A stretch of DNA of 44,729 nucleotides from the NCBI GenBank assembly GCA_902779915.1, contig CACZDM010000007.1:1-44729 (forward strand). The letters are read 5' to 3'. Every line of letters starts with the position of its first letter. Positions within the stretch are counted from its first letter, which is position 1. The notes under the pieces are model-generated. The model did not search any database and had not been told where the DNA came from. It saw only the letters and a list, made by a program, of their open reading frames with translations. The DNA is from Oscillospiraceae bacterium (GTDB taxonomy: Bacteria > Bacillota > Clostridia > Oscillospirales > Ruminococcaceae). The position numbers and the translations under genes were made by a program. Of this stretch, positions 1 through 8,017 are shown one piece after another.

Positions 1-123
1 CAACCAAAACAAGGCCGCTTTCCAACAAAGCAAAACAGCCAACATATCCATATAAAAGGGCAAAACCATAGGCTCGGCTCGGCTCGGCTCGGCTCGGCTA
101 ACGCATTCTAGCAAATCTTCCAT
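1..123 (-). CDS. Possible truncated leftward ORF with hydrophobic segment (5' end only)
   Basis: From an ATG at 123 the minus strand stays open to base 1, giving 41 codons with no stop. An AAAAGGGG stretch at 135-142 could be a ribosome binding site, although 11 nt spacing is long. The product starts MEDLLECV, then reads SRAEP twice because of a pentanucleotide tract, then has a very hydrophobic stretch (VLPFYMDMLAVLL and following) like a signal anchor. A second ATG at 69 lies just after the repeat. I recognise no family. The same DNA can instead be read as a promoter (TTGACA at 129-134, TAGAAT at 105-110) driving an RNA or protein gene beyond the window, so the coding call is weak. Confidence 0.25.
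   Translation of the reverse strand, partial: MEDLLECVSRAEPSRAEPMVLPFYMDMLAVLLCWKAALFWL
71..99. repeat. Pentanucleotide tandem repeat, (GGCTC) x 5.8
   Basis: Five perfect GGCTC units plus GGCT, with no interruption (GAGCC on the minus strand). It is markedly more GC-rich than its surroundings. Five is not a multiple of three, so a change in unit number would shift any reading frame across it; the minus-strand ORF from base 123 does cross it. Confidence 0.9.
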
Positions 124-134
124 AAGCTTGTCAA
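105..134 (-). promoter_or_regulatory. Second leftward sigma-A-type promoter
   Basis: On the minus strand TTGACA (129-134) is followed after 18 nt by TAGAAT (105-110). The predicted start, near base 98, falls at the edge of the GAGCC pentamer tract, so the tract would form the first bases of the transcript. This reading competes with the weak ORF call over the same bases. Confidence 0.4.
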
Positions 135-205
135 CCCCTTTTGATAAAAAAACCACAATTTATTTTCATAAAGATTCATTAACAAACTTTCCCAACACGA
201 ATTTT

Positions 206-234
206 ATTGTATAGCAGTTCGACAAAAAAGTCAA
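206..234 (-). promoter_or_regulatory. Leftward sigma-A-type promoter
   Basis: On the minus strand TTGACT (229-234) is followed after exactly 17 nt by TACAAT (206-211). It would start transcription near base 199 and read off the left end. With the candidate at 105-134 it would form a tandem pair about 100 bp apart, an arrangement typical of rRNA/tRNA operons in Firmicutes. The transcribed gene is not in the window. Confidence 0.5.
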
Positions 235-322
235 GCGCTTTTGGAAATTTTTTTGAAAAATTTTCATAATTATACTGATAGTACTATTAAACTGGACGTT
301 TTAAGCAGGCGTCACCCCCCCT

Positions 323-540
323 CGAGGACGCCAGCCTACCACTTCTCACGGACACTTTCAACTTAAACTTGCCCTTGAGAAAAGTTGAACATTACAGTCC
401 GTTGTGAGCGGGCGGCGCTTAAATTGGCTCCCCGCATGGTTTTTTGGAACGCGATTGAGGGCGGCTTAATTTGAGGCAGTTTTTTCGCTTAAAAACCCAC
501 ATTCTTAAAGCAGGAGCGATTGAGGGGACAAATCTAACCC
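323..540 (-). repeat. Dispersed intergenic repeat, copy 1 (minus orientation)
   Basis: Read on the minus strand, this stretch runs from GGGTTAGATTTGTCCCC through a core (GCTCACAACGGACTGTAAT) to CCGTGAGAAGTGGTAGG. The same order of blocks is seen at 44398-44607 on the plus strand, with shorter or diverged versions at 12586-13031 and 5718-5790. This copy has clear internal complementarity: TTCAACTT pairs with AAGTTGAA, GGAC with GTCC and CTCAC with GTGAG. It contains no convincing gene and lies directly upstream of the htpG promoter. Confidence 0.8.
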
Positions 541-576
541 AAAAAAATTTTATCTTCCAGTTTTATTTCCGGACCC

Positions 577-605
577 TTGATTTTTATAAAAAAATAGTTT
601 ATAAT
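577..605 (+). promoter_or_regulatory. htpG promoter
   Basis: TTGATT (577-582), 17 nt spacer, TATAAT (600-605). The predicted transcript starts about 48 nt before the htpG start codon. No CIRCE-type inverted repeat (TTAGCACTC...GAGTGCTAA) is visible, so HrcA control is not supported. Confidence 0.8.
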
Positions 606-660
606 GTTTTTTGGCACTCAAGTTTAATGAACGCTAAATATTTTACGAGGTGAATTTACA

Positions 661-2547
661 TTGGCTAAAATTCAATTTAAAGCAGAGTCTAGAAAACTTT
701 TGGACTTAATGATCAACTCCATATACACTCACCGCGAGATTTTTCTTCGAGAGCTCTTGTCAAACGCAAGCGACGCAATAGACAAGCTTCATTTTAAGTC
801 CCTAACAGACTCATCAATCCAAAGCGATTTTTCAATCAGAATAGAAACAGACAAGAAAAACCGAACTCTCTCCATCACCGACACAGGCATTGGCATGACA
901 AAAGATGAGCTGGAATCCAATCTTGGAACAATTGCGAAAAGTGGTTCGCTGGATTTCAAGACCCAAAACCCAAACGACGCCTTGGACATAATCGGGCAGT
1001 TTGGCGTTGGATTTTATTCCGCTTTTATGGTCGCCGACGCCGTGACTGTTGACAGCAAAGCATATCATTCCGAATCTTCATATTGCTGGAAATCAGAAGG
1101 CGCCGATGGATATACTGTTGAAAAAAGCGATAAAAAAGACATTGGAACAACAATCACTCTACACATAAAAGAGGATTCTGGCGAAGAAACATACAGTGAA
1201 TTTTTAGATGAATTCACAATAAAACGACTTGTTAAGAAATATTCAGACTATTTGAGATATCCAATAAAAATGGAATGCGAACACTCGCGAAAAAAAGAGG
1301 GCGCAAAGGATGACGACGAAAACGCATGGGAAACATACAAAACCCTGGACACCCTAAACAGCATGACACCCATATGGAAAAAAAGCAAAAAGGATTTGAC
1401 GGACGAGGAAATCAACGCCTTCTATAAAGACAAATTTTCCGATTTTGAAAATCCCGCAAAAGTCATCCAGTCCAAAACCGAAGGAACCGCAACATATTCG
1501 TCTATGCTTTTTATTCCCTCCTCTCCACCATTTAACTACTATACCAAGGATTTCGAAAAAGGCCTTCAGCTTTACTCGTCCGGCGTCCTGATAATGGAAA
1601 AATGTTCTGAGCTCTTGCCTGATTATTTCAGCTTTGTTAAAGGACTTGTTGACTCTGAAGATCTATCTTTGAACATATCGCGCGAAACTTTGCAGCACAA
1701 TCGCCAGCTTAGAATCATTGCCAAAAGTCTGGAGAAAAAAATCAGAAACGAGCTCTCGCTTTGGCTAAAAAATGACAGGGAAGGCTATGAAAAATTTTTC
1801 AAAAACTTCGGCCTGCAGCTAAAATATGGCGCATATGCTTCATATGGAGCCGACAAGGACAAGCTTAAAGATCTTTTGCTTTTTGAGTCTTCAAACGAAA
1901 ACAAGCTGACAACAATTGCTGAATATGTTTCTCGAATGAAAGACGGACAGGAAAATATATACTATGCGTGTGGGGATAGTGCTGAAAAAATTTCACGCAT
2001 GCCTCAAATCGAGTCTGTTAAGGACGCGGGCTATGAAGTCTTGTTTTTAACCGACGGAATTGACGAATTCACAATAAAAATTTTAGCTGAATATGACAAA
2101 AAGAAATTCAAAAATATTGCATCTGATGATGTTAATTTAGAAGATGATGAAAAAAACAAGGAAACAGAAGAAAAATCCAAGCAACACGACAGTTTGTTTA
2201 AACTCATGAAAGAAAATTTAAAAGACAAGGTTTTGGAAGTTAAACTCTCAAATCGTCTGAAAAACGGCGCGGTTTGCCTGACAACATCCGGAGAAATGTC
2301 GATCGAGATGGAAAAAGTTTTAAACGCCATGCCAACAGCCAACCACAAAGTCAAAGCTCAAAGGGTTTTGGAAATCAACCCAAATCACCCCATATTTGAA
2401 AAACTTTGCGAGCTTGAGCGCTCAGACAAGGAAAAGCTAAAAGAATATTCCGAATTGCTATATGTTCAGGCGGCTTTGATTGAGGGGATTGCGCCCGAGG
2501 ATCCGGTTGAGTTTGGAAATAAAATTTCAAAAATCATGGCCCAATAG
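661..2547 (+). CDS. htpG: Molecular chaperone HtpG (Hsp90 family)
   Basis: Cytosolic ATP-dependent chaperone that remodels client proteins as a dimer. The 628-residue product has the full bacterial Hsp90 layout. The N-terminal GHKL ATPase carries ELLSNASDAIDKL near residue 31 (ATP/Mg-binding Glu31 and Asn35), DTGIGM near 74 and GQFGVGFYSAF near 112. A middle domain contains NISRETLQ, and the C-terminal dimerisation domain ends near residue 628. The eukaryotic charged linker and MEEVD tail are absent, as expected for bacteria. The start is a TTG at 661, supported by GAGGTG 8 nt upstream; no ATG gives the conserved N-terminus. It appears monocistronic behind its own promoter. Confidence 0.97.
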   Translation: MAKIQFKAESRKLLDLMINSIYTHREIFLRELLSNASDAIDKLHFKSLTDSSIQSDFSIRIETDKKNRTLSITDTGIGMTKDELESNLGTIAKSGSLDFKTQNPNDALDIIGQFGVGFYSAFMVADAVTVDSKAYHSESSYCWKSEGADGYTVEKSDKKDIGTTITLHIKEDSGEETYSEFLDEFTIKRLVKKYSDYLRYPIKMECEHSRKKEGAKDDDENAWETYKTLDTLNSMTPIWKKSKKDLTDEEINAFYKDKFSDFENPAKVIQSKTEGTATYSSMLFIPSSPPFNYYTKDFEKGLQLYSSGVLIMEKCSELLPDYFSFVKGLVDSEDLSLNISRETLQHNRQLRIIAKSLEKKIRNELSLWLKNDREGYEKFFKNFGLQLKYGAYASYGADKDKLKDLLLFESSNENKLTTIAEYVSRMKDGQENIYYACGDSAEKISRMPQIESVKDAGYEVLFLTDGIDEFTIKILAEYDKKKFKNIASDDVNLEDDEKNKETEEKSKQHDSLFKLMKENLKDKVLEVKLSNRLKNGAVCLTTSGEMSIEMEKVLNAMPTANHKVKAQRVLEINPNHPIFEKLCELERSDKEKLKEYSELLYVQAALIEGIAPEDPVEFGNKISKIMAQ

Positions 2548-2681
2548 ACTTTGTTTTTTTAGTTGGAATCACCTTAATTTAATAAAAATTTGCGATTGGT
2601 TTGATTTATTTTCTGTTAATCTTTGCGATGTATAATTAATTGTGTGGTAAACTTTATATATTAAATTTTGTGGTGGTCGAT

Positions 2682-4853
2682 ATGTCAAGATATGGAAAAA
2701 TTCAAGATAGTCCCAAAAAAACCTTTATACAAAACACGCTCTACACTCAAAATAGGGAAATCTCCTGGCTTAGATTCAATGAGCGGGTTTTGGACGAAGC
2801 TGCTGATCAAACTGTTCCGCTTTTGGAAAGGCTCAAGTTTATATCTATTTTCACAAGCAACCTGGACGAATTTTTTATGGTTCGGGTTGGGAGCTTAACT
2901 GATCTTTCCTTGCTGAAACAGCCGCCAATTGACAATAAAACCGGCAAAACTCCCTCAGAACAGCTAGCCAAAATATTCCAGGAAGTCCCGAGTCTATACG
3001 AAAAAAGATATAAGGTTTTTTCCCAGCTTGAAAGCGAACTTCGCCATCACGACATCTATAATTTGAATTATCAAGAATTGTCTAAAAAGGAAAAGGATCT
3101 CGCTAAAATATATTACAACGAGTATATAAAGCCGGTTTTGTCCCCTCAAATTATAGATGTTCGCCACCCCTTCCCCCACCTGCTAAACAACGAGTTATAC
3201 ATAATAACGCAATTAAAATCCAAATCCAAGGATATATTTTATGGTATACTCGCTATTCCCAACATGATTCCTAAAATTTTGACTCTTTCTAAAACAACAT
3301 CCTTGAGATATATATTAACTGAAAATATACTATTTCAGTTCGTCCATCAACAATTTTCCATGTATGAAATGACGAAAAAATCCATAATACGAGTCACACG
3401 AAATGCCGACGTTAACCCGGACGATGAGCAGTATGACATTGAAGACGACTATAGACACCACGTCAAAAAAGTTTTAAAAACTCGAGCCAGGCTTCAACCG
3501 GTCAGGCTGGAATTTTATAACGATATATCATCCGAAATGTTAAACTTTTTGTGTCGAAATCTAAAATTAAAAAAGCAAAGGGTTTTTAGGTCGAAATCGC
3601 CTCTTTCAATGAAATATGTTTTTTCGCTTGGTGATAAAATATCAAAATCAACAAGAAAAATTTTGTCATATGAGCCTTTTTCTCCAGTAACCCCTTCTTT
3701 TATCAACCCAAACGAAAATATGCTTAAGCAAGTGATTAAAAATGACATACTCTTATTTTACCCATACCACAAAATGGACAGTTTTATTAGCTTAATTCGA
3801 GATGCAGCGCTTGATCCAAACGTCATATCCATAAAAATAACAATATATAGACTAGCGAATAATTCCAAATTGGTTGACTATTTAAAGCTTGCTGTCGAAA
3901 ATAAAAAAGAGGTTGTTGCTTTAATTGAATTGCGCGCAAGATTTGACGAAGAGAGCAATATAAAATGGAGCAATGAGCTGGAGGAATCTGGGTGTAAAAT
4001 TTTATATGGTTTTGAAGGATATAAGGTTCACTCTAAAATATGTCTTATAACAAGAAAAGATAAGAGTAAAATTCAATATATCACTCAAATCGGCACGGGA
4101 AACTATAACGAACAAACCGCGAAAATATACACAGATTTGTCGCTGATGACGGCGAATCGATCGATTGGGGAAGACGCCTGTTTGTTTTTCCAAAATATGT
4201 CGATATCCAATCTACACGGAGAATATGAACGCTTGCTTGTTTCCCCAAACAGCCTCAAAAACAAGATACTGGCGCTGATAGACGGCGAAATATCCCGAGG
4301 CAAAGCCGGAAATATATTTATGAAGATGAACTCCTTAACCGACATAGACATAATAAACAAGCTCTCCGAGGCTTCTGAAGCTGGCGTTGAAATCAAGCTA
4401 AACATACGCGGAATATGCTGCCTGCTGCCTGGAGTTCGAAAAAAAACTTCAAACATCGAAATAACCAGTATAGTTGGAAGATTTTTAGAACACCCCAGAA
4501 TATATTGCTTTGGCAAAGGCATAGATGACGTTAAAATATATATAGGATCGGCCGACATGATGACAAGAAACACAGAAAAAAGAGTTGAAATTTTAGTCCC
4601 AATATTCGAAAAAACAATAAAGAGTCAAATTTTAGACATAGTTGATGTTATAAATAACGACAACGTTAAAGCAAGAAAAATCGCGCCAAACGGTGAACTG
4701 AAAAAAATTTTTAAAGCTCAAGACGCCCCCGATGTGGATAGCCAGGCTTATTTTTTAAATCAAGCTCAATCTTTTTTGAATAAAGAGCCGCCCCAGCGCA
4801 AGAACCTGATATATCAAATTAAAAGCAAAATAATGGATATGTTTAAAAAATAA
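2682..4853 (+). CDS. ppk1: Polyphosphate kinase PPK1
   Basis: Reversibly transfers the ATP gamma-phosphate onto polyphosphate chains. At 723 residues it has the usual PPK1 length and order. The N-terminal domain contains NREISWLRFNERVLDEA. The two phospholipase-D-like catalytic domains follow, with the autophosphorylated histidine in VHSK (residue ~450), the GTGNYNE motif just after it, and the second conserved histidine in EHPRIY (~604). The frame is open upstream to a TTG at 2640, but the ATG at 2682 with GGTGG a few bases before it fits the family N-terminus better. A TATAAT at 2631-2636 lacks a good -35. It ends 1 nt from the stop codon of the converging amidase gene. No exopolyphosphatase gene is adjacent. 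Confidence 0.97.
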   Translation: MSRYGKIQDSPKKTFIQNTLYTQNREISWLRFNERVLDEAADQTVPLLERLKFISIFTSNLDEFFMVRVGSLTDLSLLKQPPIDNKTGKTPSEQLAKIFQEVPSLYEKRYKVFSQLESELRHHDIYNLNYQELSKKEKDLAKIYYNEYIKPVLSPQIIDVRHPFPHLLNNELYIITQLKSKSKDIFYGILAIPNMIPKILTLSKTTSLRYILTENILFQFVHQQFSMYEMTKKSIIRVTRNADVNPDDEQYDIEDDYRHHVKKVLKTRARLQPVRLEFYNDISSEMLNFLCRNLKLKKQRVFRSKSPLSMKYVFSLGDKISKSTRKILSYEPFSPVTPSFINPNENMLKQVIKNDILLFYPYHKMDSFISLIRDAALDPNVISIKITIYRLANNSKLVDYLKLAVENKKEVVALIELRARFDEESNIKWSNELEESGCKILYGFEGYKVHSKICLITRKDKSKIQYITQIGTGNYNEQTAKIYTDLSLMTANRSIGEDACLFFQNMSISNLHGEYERLLVSPNSLKNKILALIDGEISRGKAGNIFMKMNSLTDIDIINKLSEASEAGVEIKLNIRGICCLLPGVRKKTSNIEITSIVGRFLEHPRIYCFGKGIDDVKIYIGSADMMTRNTEKRVEILVPIFEKTIKSQILDIVDVINNDNVKARKIAPNGELKKIFKAQDAPDVDSQAYFLNQAQSFLNKEPPQRKNLIYQIKSKIMDMFKK

Positions 4854-4854
4854 C

Positions 4855-5595
4855 TCAATATGACTGGATGTAATCAGCAAAAACAAAACCCACTCCCATA
4901 GGCGTTTGAGCAGCATACCAATCTCCATGGCGCCCAAGAATCATAATTTGATCTCCGTTTGAAAGCAGGCCGATGATTTTGGAATTTGTTGTTGCTTTAT
5001 CTCGCAAATTTAAATTGCCGCTTCGTAGGTTGACGATTCCGGGATATGGAGCAGAGGTTCCTGTGAAGGACATCCCAAAATAGTCTGTCAGCGCTTGGGT
5101 TATGGTTTTTGCTATCTGATCCAAATTTCCCTTGATCCACCGGGCGTCCTCCAGGTTATCGTGATATGCGGTTTCAATTAAAATTCCGGGCGCTCGAGTC
5201 TTCCCAACCTCCCCCAAGCTTGTCGTGGGTATTGCGCGAACCAAGTTTGGATCCGGATAGATTTGTTTAAAATATTCAACTAAAATATCAGCAATTTTCT
5301 TTCCTTTTTCACTATATGGAGAATAATAGACTTGCGTCCCTTTTATTTGACCCGCGCTTTGCTCCGGAGCCGCGTTGGAATGAAGAGCCAAATGCAGATC
5401 ATAGTCTCCCTCGTTTGACTCTCTGATCGAAGACGCCGCCGTCATCTGGGGCGTGTTGCGTTTATATCTGATCCCATTCGAGTTTAAATATGGCTCTAAA
5501 GCGTCCGCCAATCGGTTCATGACTTCCTCTTCCGTCCCTCCGTCAACATACAAATTTGCTTCCTGTGTTGATGGACTTAAATAAATTTTAGGCAT
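4855..5595 (-). CDS. N-acetylmuramoyl-L-alanine amidase with C-terminal SH3 domain
   Basis: Predicted zinc amidase cutting the lactyl-peptide bond in peptidoglycan. Residues ~1-175 resemble the Amidase_3 fold: a TEEEV stretch at 21-25 where the zinc-binding Glu is expected, LHLALHSNAAP with a zinc-type His72, and ILIETAYHDN with the catalytic Glu141. Residues ~186-246 are a bacterial SH3 domain (VNLRSGNLNLRDKAT..., GDWYAA..., GFVFADYI) that probably binds cell wall. The usual first zinc histidine (GHGG near the N-terminus) is replaced by LSPSTQ, a variant I associate with some clostridial amidases. No signal peptide is visible. ATG at 5595 is preceded by GGGAGG; the longer reading upstream lacks a binding site. 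It could be a phage-type or sporulation lysin, but there is no phage context. Confidence 0.85.
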   Translation of the reverse strand: MPKIYLSPSTQEANLYVDGGTEEEVMNRLADALEPYLNSNGIRYKRNTPQMTAASSIRESNEGDYDLHLALHSNAAPEQSAGQIKGTQVYYSPYSEKGKKIADILVEYFKQIYPDPNLVRAIPTTSLGEVGKTRAPGILIETAYHDNLEDARWIKGNLDQIAKTITQALTDYFGMSFTGTSAPYPGIVNLRSGNLNLRDKATTNSKIIGLLSNGDQIMILGRHGDWYAAQTPMGVGFVFADYIQSY

Positions 5596-5638
5596 AAAAA
5601 CATCCTCCCAGTAATATAAAATCAACTAACTCACTATT

Positions 5639-5667
5639 ATTATATTAAAAGAATAAAATTTTGTTTA
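5639..5667 (-). promoter_or_regulatory. Possible promoter of the amidase gene
   Basis: On the minus strand TAAACA (5662-5667), 17 nt, TATAAT (5639-5644), about 45 nt before the start codon. The -10 is perfect and the -35 matches 4 of 6. Confidence 0.5.
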
Positions 5668-5717
5668 CTGGAGCGACATTTTAGAGAGGATACAATTTGT
5701 ATAATTTGTTGGAGTTA

Positions 5718-5790
5718 TATTTATTCCAAAAAAACAACGCAAAAACCAATTTGAACCGCCAGCTCACAACTAACTGTAATATCAAGCCTG
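5718..5790 (+). repeat. Dispersed intergenic repeat, copy 2 (short, decayed)
   Basis: Contains the core shared with the other copies: TTCCAAAAAAACAACGCAA, then ACCAATTTGAACCGCC, then CTCACAACTAACTGTAATAT. A weak match to the outer end (GTTATATTTATTCC) precedes it. The second half (GTGAGAAGTGGTAGG end) is missing. The rest of the 5596-5949 intergenic region holds only the two divergent promoters. Confidence 0.7.
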
Positions 5791-5834
5791 CATCGAATGC
5801 TATGATTTTGTTTCCCTGCGTGATATTTTTATTA

Positions 5835-5863
5835 TTGATATTTTTTTAATGTTGTGATATAAT
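5835..5863 (+). promoter_or_regulatory. dat promoter with extended -10
   Basis: TTGATA (5835-5840), 17 nt, TATAAT (5858-5863), with TG one base before the -10 (TGTGATATAAT). The same 11-base motif occurs before secG, purB and yloU. Confidence 0.85.
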
Positions 5864-5949
5864 CTTGTGTTAGCGAGGTTAACTTGCGCGAAATTATTAT
5901 AATCATAGCGTTTTAGCAAATCATCATTTTGTCGAAGGAGAAATTTTAT

Positions 5950-6807
5950 ATGAAAAACCTGGCCTACTATAATGGAAAAATCCAACCTGTTTCTGAGCTG
6001 AAAATTCCAATAACAGATCGAGCTGTGTATTTTGGGGATGGTCTATATGACGTTGTTCACGCCATAGATCAAAAAATTTTCGCACTAGATGAGCACATAG
6101 ACAGATTTTATGACAGTTGTTCTCTTTTAAATATATCGTTCGATATGAAAAAAGATGAATTAAAAGAAATTATCAAACAATTGACTGAAAAAGAAAACAG
6201 CACTCACCAAAAAATATATTGGCAAGTTTCTCGGGGATCAGCTTTGAGAGACCACGCATTTCCAGATGATTCAAAGCCAAATTTGTTGATAATGGTCACA
6301 AATGATGCTATGAAAAATATGAATAAAATCAAATACAATCTAATTTTAGTTGAAGACACGAGATTTTTCCACTGTAATATAAAAACACTGAATTTAATAC
6401 CTAATGTAATTGCATCTGAAAAAGCAAAACAATCTGGATGTCAGGAAGCTGTTTTGCATCGCGGAGAATATGTGACGGAGTGCGCGCATTCAAACATAGC
6501 AATCCTGAAAGACGGAGTTTTAAAAACCGCTCCTCTAAACAATTTAATACTGCCCGGAATAACCAGAGCCCACCTAATCGACATTTGCAACAAATTAAAT
6601 ATACCCGTTGTTGAAAAAGCCTTCACTATTGACGAACTCAAAGACTGCGACGAAGCAATCGTTTGCGCCAGCGGCTCATTGTTTATGGGGGTTAAAACAC
6701 TAGATGGGGAAAAAATTGGCGGAAAAAATTCAACTCTACTACAAAAATTGCAAAAAACATATGAACAAAAAATTATCGATGAATGCGGCAAAAGTTTGCT
6801 AGAATAA
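5950..6807 (+). CDS. dat: D-amino-acid aminotransferase (PLP class IV)
   Basis: Interconverts D-alanine and D-glutamate with their 2-oxo acids, supplying D-amino acids for peptidoglycan. The 285-residue protein matches Bacillus D-amino-acid transaminase at the key sites: Lys145 in IKTLNLIPN forms the PLP Schiff base, Glu177 in VTECAHSN binds the pyridine nitrogen, and RDHAFP (Arg100, His102) matches the carboxylate-binding Arg/His that separate this group from branched-chain aminotransferases. ATG at 5950 follows GAAGGAG by 9 nt; an in-frame codon 21 nt upstream has no such site. It has its own strong promoter and a terminator after it, so it is probably monocistronic. Confidence 0.93.
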   Translation: MKNLAYYNGKIQPVSELKIPITDRAVYFGDGLYDVVHAIDQKIFALDEHIDRFYDSCSLLNISFDMKKDELKEIIKQLTEKENSTHQKIYWQVSRGSALRDHAFPDDSKPNLLIMVTNDAMKNMNKIKYNLILVEDTRFFHCNIKTLNLIPNVIASEKAKQSGCQEAVLHRGEYVTECAHSNIAILKDGVLKTAPLNNLILPGITRAHLIDICNKLNIPVVEKAFTIDELKDCDEAIVCASGSLFMGVKTLDGEKIGGKNSTLLQKLQKTYEQKIIDECGKSLLE

Positions 6808-6846
6808 AAAATATTTAAATTATTACAATAAAATTAGCTTCGCCTA

Positions 6847-6894
6847 GGCCAAAAGATCTTCATGTGATTTAAATTGAAGATTTTTTGGCTTTTT
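6847..6894 (+). terminator. Intrinsic terminator of dat
   Basis: Stem GCCAAAAGATCTTCA / TGAAGATTTTTTGGC (one bulge) with a short AT-rich loop, followed by a T-run at 6890-6894. It lies 40 nt after the dat stop codon. Confidence 0.8.
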
Positions 6895-6958
6895 AGTATA
6901 AAAAATCCCAATTGGATAAAAAATAAAACTAATTCAAAAATATAAGGGAGCGTTTTTT

Positions 6959-7636
6959 GTGATAATTTCTTTAATTCGGGCGATTATTTTATACACACTT
7001 ATTATTTTTGCTATACGATTGATGGGAAAACGGCAAATCGGCGAACTTCAACCCGGAGAACTCGCAATAACAATACTCATTTCCAACATAGCAGTCCTCC
7101 CAATTGAAAACATAGATGTTCCGCTGATTCTGGGCGCAGTCCCCATACTGACGCTTGTTTGCTTCGAGCTGCTTCTTTCGATTTTGAGCATGAAGAGCAG
7201 CAAATTGAGAACAATTCTTTCCGGAAAGCCGATTTTTGTCATTGAAAATGGGAAAATAAATCAAAAGGCGATAAATTCCCTCAGGTTCACCATCGACGAC
7301 CTAACAGAGGGCTTGAGGAGCTGCGAAGTTTTCGACATATCTCAAGTTGCATACGCCATAGTTGAAACCAACGGAACCATGAGCGTTGTCAAAAAATTTC
7401 AGTCTCAAAATGTGACGCCAAAAATGCTAAAACTAGAGAACCAGCAGACAATAATACCCATGGTCATAATTTCTGATGGAAAAGTTGTGGAAGATAATTT
7501 AAAGGAAATAGGTTTGACAAGAAAATGGCTGTTTGACAAACTAAAAAAAGAAAATTTAAGCGCAGACAATATATTTATCATGACCGCGGACAACAATGAA
7601 AAAACATTCATCGCCCTAAAGGAGAATTCGAAATGA
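6959..7636 (+). CDS. DUF421 membrane protein (YetF/YrbG/YkjA family)
   Basis: Member of the DUF421 family; molecular function not established. The 225-residue product has about three N-terminal membrane helices (residues ~1-20, 35-55, 60-80) and then a soluble domain. Family hallmarks are visible: RLMGKRQIGELQPGELAITIL after the first helix, then a cytoplasmic part with GKPIFVIENGKIN and MTADNNEKTF near the end. Spore-formers often have several paralogues, some linked to germination or the spore membrane. GTG at 6959 is preceded by AAGGGAG. It overlaps the next gene by 4 nt (ATGA), so the two are translationally coupled. Confidence 0.9.
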   Translation: MIISLIRAIILYTLIIFAIRLMGKRQIGELQPGELAITILISNIAVLPIENIDVPLILGAVPILTLVCFELLLSILSMKSSKLRTILSGKPIFVIENGKINQKAINSLRFTIDDLTEGLRSCEVFDISQVAYAIVETNGTMSVVKKFQSQNVTPKMLKLENQQTIIPMVIISDGKVVEDNLKEIGLTRKWLFDKLKKENLSADNIFIMTADNNEKTFIALKENSK

Positions 7637-8013
7637 AAAGAATAGTCACAGTGATAATTATTTTCGCAATTTTAATATTATCCAGTATATATTCAATATT
7701 ATACACAAATGCAAAATGCAATGAAATAATCGAATATGCAGAAAAAACTAAAAGTCTGATTGAAATTTGCGATATGGAAAATGCACAAAAAGAGCAGGAA
7801 AACCTTGAAAATGTTTGGAACAATCATGAAAAAACCATGAAACTATATCTTCGAAGAACCAATTTGGATGAGATAAACCACGAAATGAGCGGATTATCAG
7901 AGCTTATAAAGCTTGAAGATCAAACAGAATCCGGAAAGGCCCTGGATTTAATCATTCAATATTGCTATCAAATAATTGAGGATGAGCAGCCAACTATATT
8001 TAATATATTATAA
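7633..8013 (+). CDS. DUF4363 family membrane-anchored protein
   Basis: A 126-residue protein with one N-terminal hydrophobic helix (residues ~4-24, IVTVIIIFAILILSS) and a helical, charged remainder that should face outward. Length, topology and position right behind a DUF421 gene match DUF4363, which is commonly paired with DUF421 in Clostridia. No catalytic motif is visible and its function is unknown. The start codon overlaps the DUF421 stop (ATGA), indicating one operon and perhaps one complex. It ends 4 nt from the stop of converging nrdR. Confidence 0.82.
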   Translation: MKRIVTVIIIFAILILSSIYSILYTNAKCNEIIEYAEKTKSLIEICDMENAQKEQENLENVWNNHEKTMKLYLRRTNLDEINHEMSGLSELIKLEDQTESGKALDLIIQYCYQIIEDEQPTIFNIL

Positions 8014-8017
8014 ATAC

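Noticed and set aside
471-653. 60-codon plus-strand ORF upstream of htpG
   Set aside because: It begins with TTG inside the dispersed repeat, runs through the htpG promoter and ends at the htpG ribosome binding site. No binding site of its own and no recognisable protein.
660-661. CIRCE/HrcA operator before htpG
   Set aside because: No TTAGCACTC-N9-GAGTGCTAA-like inverted repeat is visible between the promoter and the start codon.
4103-4573. 156-codon minus-strand ORF inside ppk1
   Set aside because: It is antisense to the catalytic region of PPK1, whose protein is fully conserved; no binding site or family match.
4855-5595. Prophage endolysin
   Set aside because: The amidase looks phage-like, but no holin, structural, integrase or replication genes are nearby; neighbours are housekeeping genes.
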